DNA of 64,000 bases, taken from the NCBI GenBank assembly GCA_002007465.1, contig LNAC01000003.1, forward strand, positions 8,290,416 to 8,354,415. The letters run 5' to 3'. A program made the position numbers and the translations under genes. The notes beneath the pieces were generated by a model, which saw nothing but the letters and a program-made list of their open reading frames with translations, was not told where the DNA came from and made no database searches. How positions within the stretch are numbered: the first letter of the stretch is position 1; every line of letters begins with the position of its first letter. Below, in pieces: positions 56,721 through 64,000 of this stretch. The stretch is from Ailurus styani (taxonomy: Eukaryota > Chordata > Mammalia > Carnivora > Ailuridae).

Positions 56721-58015
56721 ATAATTTAAAAGCACACAGCCAAAATTAAATATTTGGCAATATAAACAGTTTATTATTGTCTCAATGGATTTCCTTCTGC
56801 AAATAGTCTCAATTTCATTTCAGAGTAACAGACTTGATTTTGCTGTTTATTACAAAAAGTTTTTACGCTCATTCCAATGAAAGGTATTATTTGTCTAAAA
56901 TTTCATGCTTAGCATTTAAAAATAATAAAAGGTCTCACTCAGTTTTATATCAATGACAGTTTAATTGCAAGGGCCTACTTAAACTAGAGTAATAATAGGA
57001 TTCAACTCAGGTAAAGAATGGAGAATTTGAGCTTTCACTCATCAATACAACTCTATTCTGTAAGAAAATAATTTTGTCATCAACTGCCTTAATCTTCTCT
57101 CGGATTACCTCAATTACATTTTGTTCATTCTACTATGAGGTTCTTCAGAGACTGAAAGGCACAATTTTGTTATCATATTTTATTTTAAGTAGATCAGGTT
57201 TGTAGACAATGTGGTTGCAGAAAACATCAGCAAGATTATCTTCCCTATCAAATAAAGGATGATAATCTCAAATCTTTGAAGCTTATAGTTCTGGAAGAAT
57301 AGTTCTGAAAGCAATAATAGAGTCCAGGGCGGGGTGAGGTGGTGATGGCAAAAGTCCATTGCTTTCCCAGAAGTTTTCTTCCAATATCTTAGAACTTGCA
57401 CAGATTTCCAAATACCATTAACTATAAGCAATTGGATTATTTGCAGTCTGAGCTGTATTTCAGCCAAGTTATTTGCTGATTTGCTTGTTCATTTTCAGAT
57501 CAGTGTTTCATATATTAAACCATGTTTATGTTAAGACAAAAGTTAAATTCACGCTACTACTACAGAGCTGAAAATTTCTACAAAACCAGCATTGTATTAC
57601 TTTTTAGAAAATAGCAGCAAAAAATATTTGTACGGCACTAGCCTCATACTTATCAGAGCCCAGACATGACTTCTGGCCAATATGGCTGTGTGAAAGAGCA
57701 CCATACTGAATTAGGAGAGGCAGGTGCTAGTATTGAGTCTTTCACCCCAAACTGTAGGAACTTGGATCAGATATTCACCTTGTGGGCTTTCGTTTTTTAT
57801 TACAAAGATGCTGACTCGGCAAGATGTCCCTAAGATCCATTCTAACCTTAAATGTTTACAATCCTGATCCAAAAGGAAGGGATTTAGGTATAATGCTTCG
57901 ACTTTGCTACATCCAACATCAGGTGACACCCACTTACCCTGCAAATTCTAGGGGGTTCCCTTAACTTCATGTTGTTTCACAGAATGTGGGGCTTTTTCTT
58001 ACCTAGTTAATTTAC
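56721..58015. other. Unassigned AT-rich sequence
   Basis: No gene or confident repeat. The 95-codon minus frame at 57180-57467 has no recognised domain. 57710-57800 has weak MIR-like wording. Confidence 0.45.
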
Positions 58016-58019
58016 AAAA

Positions 58020-58180
58020 AGATGGGTCTGACATATATTTTGGAGATCGAATTGACGAGATTTGTTGGTGGTCTGACTGCGGGAATGAAGGAGAAGGAAA
58101 CGTCAGAGATGCATGTCAACAATGTTTATATTCCTGACATAAACAACTGGGGGGATGTTGAAATCAGAAACACTGGAGGA
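58020..58180 (-). mobile_element. L2 LINE, reverse-transcriptase region, minus strand (upstream piece)
   Basis: 'ttttggagatcgaattgacgagatttgttggtggtctgactgcgggaatgaagg' follows the antisense L2 ORF2 order (ggaggtagaactgacaggacttgctgatgg..). A CAN-SINE splits the element; it continues at 58380. Confidence 0.65.
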
Positions 58181-58364
58181 GGGCGCCTGGGTGGCTCAGT
58201 GGGTTAAGCCTCTGCCTCCGGCTCAGGTCATGGTCTCAGGGTCCTGCGATGGAGTCCCGCATCGGGCTCTCTGCTTCCCTCTCTCTCTCTGCCTGCTTCT
58301 CTGCCTACTTGTGATCTTTCTCTCTCCATCAAATAAATAAATAAAATCTTTAAAAAAGAAAAAA
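58181..58364 (+). mobile_element. CAN-SINE, with perfect 15-bp TSD, inside an L2
   Basis: GGGCGCCTGGGTGGCTCAG head, 'ggctctctgcttccctctctctctctgcctgcttctctgcctacttgtgatc' with the usual CTCAGCAGGGAGCCTG segment shortened, then AATAAATAAATAAAATC. A perfect duplication AGAAACACTGGAGGA lies at 58166-58180 and 58365-58379. Confidence 0.97.
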
Positions 58365-58379
58365 AGAAACACTGGAGGA

Positions 58380-58740
58380 AAACTGTAGTGAAGGAAACTA
58401 GCAAAAAATTAACTTTCGACAGTTTAAGTTTAGGATGCTTCTAAGAACTGAGTGTATATGTAGCTAAATATAAAAATCTACTATTTAAAAGAGAGGTCAG
58501 ACAGAGAGATGATAAATATGGAGGTCATCAGCATAATGACATCTTAAAATGATATTTTAAACTGGAGATATTGATGAGATTGACTAAGGAAAGAGTGTAG
58601 ATTGTAAAGACAAGGATTTGGGATTAAGCCCCAAGAAATTTACACATTTAGAGTTCTAGGAGAGGAAGATAAACTTGCAAAGGGCCAAAGAAATATCCAG
58701 ACAGGCACAAAGAAATCAAGAAAGTGAGTGTAATAAAAGC
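58380..58740 (-). mobile_element. L2 LINE, reverse-transcriptase region, minus strand (downstream piece)
   Basis: 'cagtttaagtttaggatgcttctaagaactgagtgtatatgtagc', 'tatggaggtcatcagcataatgac' and 'ttgggattaagccccaagaaatttacac' continue the antisense L2 order. The region equals the one present in sense at 59130-59306, so the two L2 copies are inverted with respect to each other. Confidence 0.65.
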
Positions 58741-59129
58741 CACTGTCAGAGAAGTATTGAAGAAGGGAAAAGCCAAATGTATCGAACACTCACAAAAGGT
58801 AGAAGCCAAGAGGTCAAGGTAGAGCGTAAGCTAACTCTCTGGCATACCTCTTCTGATCCAAGCGCATACATAGATAAAATACAAAATGAAAACTAATTAC
58901 ACAGCCAGGCTCACAAACAAGGCAAATATATACAAGTGAAAGAAAATGCAAAGTGATTAGTGGGACGAGAGCCATGAGGAGGCTAATGGGCTAGAAGTCT
59001 AAGAGTGCTTATATGAAATGTCTGAGGTTTCAGAAGATTTGTCAGGCTCACTTAAGTTAGGAGAAGGGGTGGACTGACTTTCAGGAGAGAGATGAACCTC
59101 CAACCCTAGAAGGGGATTGGGAAGGGCCC
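58741..59129. other. Unassigned spacer between inverted L2 copies
   Basis: 58741-58800 may still be L2-derived; the rest is not recognised. A 73-codon plus frame (58675-58896) is K/R/E-rich without a domain. Confidence 0.4.
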
Positions 59130-59306
59130 AGTCTTCCAACCTCTTCTCCGGATGCAGTTACTCTAGTGACATGGTCTGTGTTCATATTTTTAAATACCAT
59201 CCATATCCTGATGACTCCCAAGTTTACGCTGCCAGCTTAGACACTCCCCTTTACTTCAGATTCACACATCTAGTTGCCTACTTGTTATCTCTATCTGGAT
59301 ATTTCA
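59130..59306 (+). mobile_element. L2 LINE ORF2 remnant with degenerate YADD motif (upstream piece)
   Basis: Plus-strand translation in the frame of 59117 gives 'FKYHPYPDDSQVYAASLD', the L2 reverse-transcriptase catalytic block; functional relatives read Y-A-D-D. YPDD lies at 59204-59215, so alanine is replaced by proline. The block continues '..FRFTHLVAYLLSLSGYF' until the CAN-SINE insertion. Dead copy, readable over about 55 residues. Confidence 0.75.
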
Positions 59307-59520
59307 TTTTTTTTTAATGATAAGATCCAATTTTTTTTCTAAAGATTTTATTTATTTATTTGACAGAGAGATAGAGAGCACAAGTAGGCAGAGCAGCAGG
59401 CAGAGGGAGAAGCAGGCTCTCTGTGGAGCAGGGAGCCCGATGCTGGACTCGATCCCAGGATCCTGGGATGATGACCTGAGCTGAAGGCAGTGGCTTAACC
59501 GACTGAACCACCCAGGCGCC
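59307..59520 (-). mobile_element. CAN-SINE, minus strand, splitting an L2 reverse-transcriptase remnant, 18-bp TSD
   Basis: T-rich tail, AAAGATTTTATTTATTTATT, 'gacagagagatagagagcacaagtaggcagagcagcaggcag', 'actcgatcccaggatcctggg', head '..gactgaaccacccaggcgcc'. The target-site duplication CTCTATCTGGATATTTCA lies at 59289-59306 and 59521-59538 and is perfect over 18 bp. Confidence 0.97.
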
Positions 59521-59975
59521 CTCTATCTGGATATTTCAAATTAGAGCTCCTCATTTCCCCCCAAACCTTGCTCTACTCATGGTATTCCCCATCTTGTTTA
59601 ATGGTGAATCTGTTCTTTTCAACATGGAGACTGAAAACTTTGGTGTCATCTTTTGCTCTTCTCTTTTCTCTGAGCCCACATCCCATCTGCCAGCAAATCC
59701 TGACTTCTCCGCTTTTAAAATATATCCAAAATATCACCACCTCTCATTATGTCCACAATGGCTACCTTGGCCCAAGTGCTCAATCTCTTGCCTGGATTAT
59801 TGCAATTCCTTCGTGGTCCCCATGGTTGTATCGCTACCCTCTTATTGTCCAATATCAATATAGCAACCTGAGGGAGCCTTTAAAATACATCAGTCATTTC
59901 ATATCACATTTTGGCTTGAAATGTTTGAAAAGTTTTCTGTCTCTCCAGAGTAAAATCTGAACTCTTTATAATGCC
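59521..59975 (+). mobile_element. L2 LINE ORF2 remnant (downstream piece)
   Basis: Continues the L2 after the SINE. The frame at 59579-59863 reads 'NFGVIFCSSLFSEPTSHLP' then 'SCLDYCNSFVVPMVVSLP', matching the L2 ORF2 blocks (LGVILDSSLS..., LDYCNSLL.GLP). An internal frame change and stops follow. 59870-59975 continues in nucleotide order ('aaaatctgaactctttataatgcctcatgttct'). Confidence 0.75.
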
Positions 59976-60623
59976 TCATGTTCTAAAATGAAGAATGATG
60001 CTACCTATTATTAGGTATGCACAGATAAGTAGCAATAGTATAAAACCATGCATGGGAATGAGAAGCTTGAACTGTTACCTGTAGTGGGGGAGGGAGGGTC
60101 CTGAGTCTCTAGACAAATACGCAGGTCTTCGGTTTGCTCAGAAGGCATCTGTAAGAGGGTAAATAGAATGGGCAATCTGTGTCCTGTGCAATCTCAACTG
60201 AAAGTGCCCTGGAGGGAAGGAGACATGGGGCCGATGAATGAAAGAGACCTGTGGTTCCACAGTGTTGCAAGCCTGACCCCTTGGACTGGATGGATGAGGG
60301 TTGTGGCTGATTCACAGGTCTCTTCGTGAGGGTCTCCACCCTCAAACAGGTACACAAATTTTGTGGGACATGTATCAGTGTTGCTGAGTTCTGGCCTCCA
60401 CACTTTGAAAGGACACAACAGGCTTCTCCTAGGTTCTATAACCATCCTGGGGCCTGAGTTGGGAGAAATTCCATAGCAGGTGAGTGCCTACCTGGAAAGT
60501 GCCTCGTCTGTGTCTTGGTGATGAATCCAGTCTTTTGGTCCACAGTCTGTATTCCCTTAGAGAGAATTTTCTACCAGTCTTCATTGTCCATTCTGGTTTT
60601 GGACTGGTTTGGGACCCTGGGTC
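59976..60623. other. Unassigned sequence
   Basis: No repeat or gene recognised; two overlapping minus frames (60109-60357, 60194-60445) show no domain. Confidence 0.45.
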
Positions 60624-61055
60624 TCAGTGTTCGCTAGACATCCGATTGTTTCATCTACCTTTTAAGATTAAAAAAAGAAGTTGAAATGCACTTGGCGGTG
60701 ACTCTGATAAAAATATGTTCATGGAAGCAGCGTGAAAGCAAGAACCATACTGAGCAGGTGCTCAGAGTGCAGGGACTTCTCACAGGCTTGTTGTCCGGCC
60801 ACTGGAATGGCTNATGACCTGAGCCGAAGGCAGAGGCTTTAACCCACTGAGCCACCCAGGCGCCCNTCAGTGTTCGCTAGACATCCGATTGTTTCATCTA
60901 CCTTTTAAGATTAAAAAAAGAAGTTGAAATGCACTTGGCGGTGACTCTGATCAAAATATGTTCATGGAAGCAGCGTGAAAGCAAGAACCATACTGAGCAG
61001 GTGCTCAGAGTGCAGGGACTTCTCACAGGCTTGTTGTCCGGCCACTGGAATGGCT
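60624..61055. repeat. 189-bp direct duplication around a SINE fragment with N at each junction
   Basis: 60624-60812 and 60867-61055 are identical except for one base (A at 60709, C at 60952). Between them lie N (60813), 52 bp of antisense CAN-SINE head (60814-60865) and N (60866). Contig-end overlap joined by a scaffolder would give this pattern; a natural SINE insertion duplicates only about 8-18 bp. Confidence 0.95.
60814..60865 (-). mobile_element. CAN-SINE head fragment between two Ns
   Basis: Antisense ATGACCTGAGCC..., '..cccactgagccacccaggcgccc': the first 52 bp of the element only, identical in type to the young copies. It is probably one edge of a SINE whose rest was lost in assembly. 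Confidence 0.9.
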
Positions 61056-61254
61056 GTCCCTTCCCACTGCCATGGAGGAGCTCGTTTTGCCCGTGAAAAG
61101 TGGAGATGTCTTAAGTTACTCAGCAGGAATAGCTGTACCATGGGCAAAACGTCCTAGTACACTTCTATGTCTTTTCTCTCTTTAACTGGGACTCTTCTTT
61201 TTGCATTTCTGAATTAAATTCTTATCCTCCAAAAATCAATGTAAATGACTTAAA
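61056..61254. other. Unassigned sequence
   Basis: Nothing recognised. Confidence 0.45.
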
Positions 61255-61257
61255 GTT

Positions 61258-61348
61258 ACTACTACCTATCTTGCAGAGTTTAGAAGGTTATAGAAAATAT
61301 ACCTACTTACCATATAATAAATAGATGCTTAGTAAAACATCATTTCCT
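61258..61348 (+). repeat. Possible MIR SINE fragment
   Basis: 'actacctatcttgcagagtttagaaggtta' and 'taataaatagatgcttagtaaaa' resemble the sense MIR 3' half. Confidence 0.4.
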
Positions 61349-61369
61349 AGACAGCTTGTGATCTTTTTG

Positions 61370-61505
61370 AAGTATATATAGAGAGATAGGTATATAGAGT
61401 GCATATATACATATGTATATTGCATATGTATACATATATGGATATGTATATTATACATTTATCAATATATATGTGTGTATGTATATCCATATATATATCC
61501 TATAT
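61370..61505. repeat. AT-rich alternating purine-pyrimidine tract
   Basis: Imperfect TATATG/TACATA repeats over about 135 bp, with many self-complementary hexamers; prone to hairpin formation and length change. Confidence 0.8.
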
Positions 61506-62239
61506 TTATGCACTTTCTTTATCACTTGGCACAATGTCAAGAAAATGCCAGAGCCTGGATAAATTCAGATGATTAATCTGAATGTTTTCAATAGAGAACC
61601 TACAGAATATGCAAAAAGAGGCTTAGAGAGGTACTCAAGAGACCATTTGTAATTTCACAAAGAATGAAAATAAAGTCTGAGTATCAAGTTGACCCTGACC
61701 TTTAGAGAATGTAGAGGGTAATGTGTCTTAAATAATGAGCTGTATTTGCACAATATCTGCAATGCGTTGGTTCCAGCCCTTCAACGTATGGCACATTCCA
61801 GACCTCCTTGTTCTCACTGCCTTGTTCCTACATGTTTGTTCTGTAATTCACCTTGGGAAACTGCCCCCCCCCATCTTTACTTCTCTCTATCCTTCCTAAT
61901 AATCATTTCGCCAGCTCAGAGTTGTGGCCTGATCAACGTCTAAGGTTTTGATTTCTCAGACTCATTACATACTGGCAATATGCCATGGTCATCAATATTA
62001 ACCATTTCCAGTGAGTAGAAAATTAATTTATCTACTTAAGAAAATTCATGTTGTTTTTTTTCTTTTTTGACTTCTGTTGCTCTGTTTGCCTAAGAAAGAT
62101 TCAACATAAAAATCTCCCTTCTTAAAAAAGGAATTTTGTTTTCAAAGTCTAAATCACTTCAACTCAGTCGTAAAGATTTAAATAGTGGTTTGGAAGACTT
62201 TGGATGTCAGGAAAATATCATAGGGTTTGGAAAGAGAGG
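61506..62239. other. Unassigned sequence
   Basis: No gene or confident repeat; a C8 run lies at 61864-61871. Confidence 0.45.
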
Positions 62240-62440
62240 TGGTTTGGAATTCTGGCTCTTCCACTCAGGGGGTCTTTTCTTTTGGTAAATCCAGTGTTTT
62301 AAAACCTCTGCATCTCACTGTCCTTGTCTGATAAGCTCAGATAATAATAATGTTTGCATCCTAAAATTGTATAATTAAGTGATCTAAATAATCCATGTAA
62401 AACACATAGCAATGTGCCTACCTTAAAGTTAGTTCTACAT
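62240..62440 (+). repeat. MIR SINE
   Basis: 'ggaattctggctcttccactc', 'aaaacctctgcatctcactgtccttgtctgataagctcagataataataatg' and 'aacacatagcaatgtgcctacc' follow the sense MIR order. Confidence 0.65.
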
Positions 62441-62519
62441 GAAAATGTGAGTCCCTGCCATCATGGAAGTTATAATTTACTTAGGAGATAAATGAACATA
62501 TTTAAAACTGAAGGAATAG

Positions 62520-63200
62520 TTCTGGAGAACTGAGCTTGAGTGAGCACGTTTATTCAAGGAAAAGACGAAGGCTGACATCTGTGGTAAGAACTTAAGTTTT
62601 ACCAGGAGGGCCCAAGAGGAAAGATCAGTGGGTGCAGGAGTAGGGAGCTTTATCACTCAGAGAACCTTTAAAGAGTAATCAACACCACAATGAAGGATTT
62701 GAGATTTCATCTGAACTCTGAACTAGGGATATAACTTGGGTAGATCCCCATTGAGCAGCCAGTGGAAGGGATGGCATGAGCTGCTATATTGTAGCAATAG
62801 GAATAATTTTTTACCTATATGGGAAAGGATGAGATAATGAACTGAGTAGAACTGAATGTTTGCTCAGGCACCAGCATAAAAAAAAAATTGGAGAGAGAGG
62901 TTACATCTATTTAGAGAAGATTTAAAATATACAAAGTTACTTTCACTTTACTCTAAAGGAAATTTGGAGAACTGGCAGGTTAGTGATGTGATGGGACAGG
63001 GCTTTAGTGTGATTATCTCTGACTGTTGTGTATGCAGGATGGCATCAGGTGTAGGAAACACTGGAGCAAAGCAGCTTGTTAGATGATGGGAGTGACACTG
63101 GTTTGTGAGACCAGAGTAGTGGCAAATGGGAGAAGAGAAGAAATTGTGTGCCCTAGGGCCACTCTCAGTAGAGCATTTACAGGGTTTGGTGGTAGATTCC
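62520..63200 (-). repeat. L2 LINE, minus strand, diverged
   Basis: 'ttgagcagccagtggaagggatggcatgagc', 'gatgggacagggctttagtgtgattatctctgactg' and 'gtgagaccagagtagtggcaaatggg' resemble antisense L2 ORF2 order (as at 38170). One or two overlapping fragments; the family call is tentative. Confidence 0.45.
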
Positions 63201-64000
63201 AAGCAGGAAATTAACAAGAGGTAACCATCAAAGATTATCTTGATGAGCATTTATTCATCAAACTTAGAAGGTTCATTCTATTCACCAAAGAAATCATTGA
63301 AAATGTCCTTTGGGAAAGCATTCATTGAAATCTGAATGACCAATGAGACAAAACAAAATTGTATGTTATTTTTAAGGTAACCTATGTGTTGATTGATTTA
63401 TCCAGAGAGACAAAGTAAATATCAGTGCCAGTATGCTTTGCCTGGTACCCAATAACCTACAGAATTAAAATGGGAAGACATATATACCTTGTGTCTTCTT
63501 TGCACCTTACACTCTTTTGCATGGTAGAGTCAAACTCAGCAGAGATCCTAAGAGTTCCTTCTCTTCTCTAAATGTGGCTATGGCTTCTGTAACAAGAAAG
63601 AGCTTGTTCCACCATATCAACTATCCTGTGACCTGAAAGTTCCTCCTGTGGTTGGCTTTCACCCCTTGTGCGTGTCTGACCCTACTCTTTCCCTTTCACC
63701 GATGGTGGTTAATGCATCCACTCCTCATCATTGACAACAGGCATCAGGTGATGCACCCCAATGGGGAACAGTAAAAATAACACAAGGTCACAAAAAATTG
63801 AACTGAATTAGAAACGTGGTAAGTGGAAAAGTGTGCACATAAAATTACATCTTTTAGCACAACCTTTAAAAAATAAATTGCATCAAGAGAACAGACCTAG
63901 AGAGATCATTTAATCCATTCAAATGGGTTCTGGTAGAGCAATGCTTCTCAACCTTGACTGTATATGACAGTTATATGGGGAGTTTCTAAAAGATATCAAT
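63201..64000. other. Unassigned sequence to window end
   Basis: No gene or confident repeat. The last bases ('gagcaatgcttctcaaccttgactg') resemble the start of a mammalian DNA-transposon-type repeat, but the window ends there. Confidence 0.4.

Overview
This window is mammalian nuclear DNA from a carnivore, most likely a caniform of the weasel family (Mustelidae: mink, ferret, marten, badger or otter). The evidence is 15 copies, plus one fragment, of the tRNA-Lys-derived Carnivora SINE (CAN-SINE, SINEC). They carry the signature head GGCGCCTGGGTGGCTCAG, a CT-rich middle, and a tail of AATAAA units followed by poly-A. Most have the 'TGCCTACTTGTAATCTCTCTC' type of 3' part that I associate with mustelids; the exact species cannot be told from the window.

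I find no protein-coding exon, no tRNA, rRNA or other RNA gene, and no processed pseudogene that I can defend. The open reading frames are short (at most 132 codons, and that one runs through a block of Ns). Those that resemble anything are remnants of transposable-element reverse transcriptase. The window is an intergenic desert or part of a very long intron.

Layout: 1-6.4 kb is mostly unique AT-rich DNA with one CAN-SINE and a cluster of nuclear-receptor half-sites near 1.2-1.4 kb. 6.4-12.7 kb holds an L1 tail, a GATCCATT minisatellite, a head-to-head CAN-SINE pair, and MIR/L2 relics. 13.2-17.05 kb holds two decayed L1 copies in opposite orientations, with MIR, L2 and a CAN-SINE between them. 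17-29 kb is mostly unassigned DNA with an old LINE at 20 kb, MIR/L2 near 22 kb and two CAN-SINEs at 27 kb. 29.4-31.4 kb is an old L1 broken by two tandem CAN-SINEs, followed by an inverted L1. 31.6-45.5 kb carries MIR, L2, LTR-type repeats and CAN-SINEs. A 237-base assembly gap with G-rich flanks lies at 46.13 kb. 46.7-51.5 kb is a stack of minus-strand LINE fragments. 51.7-53.7 kb is a MaLR (ERVL-type) element with its 5' LTR, a decayed interior and a stub of its 3' LTR. 58.0-60.0 kb contains two L2 copies in opposite orientation, each split by a CAN-SINE. At 60.6-61.06 kb a 189-bp segment is present twice around a SINE fragment bounded by single Ns, which looks like an assembly error.

Nothing here forms a working gene system. 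The points most worth a second look are the duplicated 60.6-61.06 kb segment, the nuclear-receptor site cluster, the palindrome-bearing minisatellite, the inverted L2 and SINE pairs, and the G-quadruplex motifs that coincide with assembly Ns. Repeat family names come from recognition of remembered consensus features, not from a database search.
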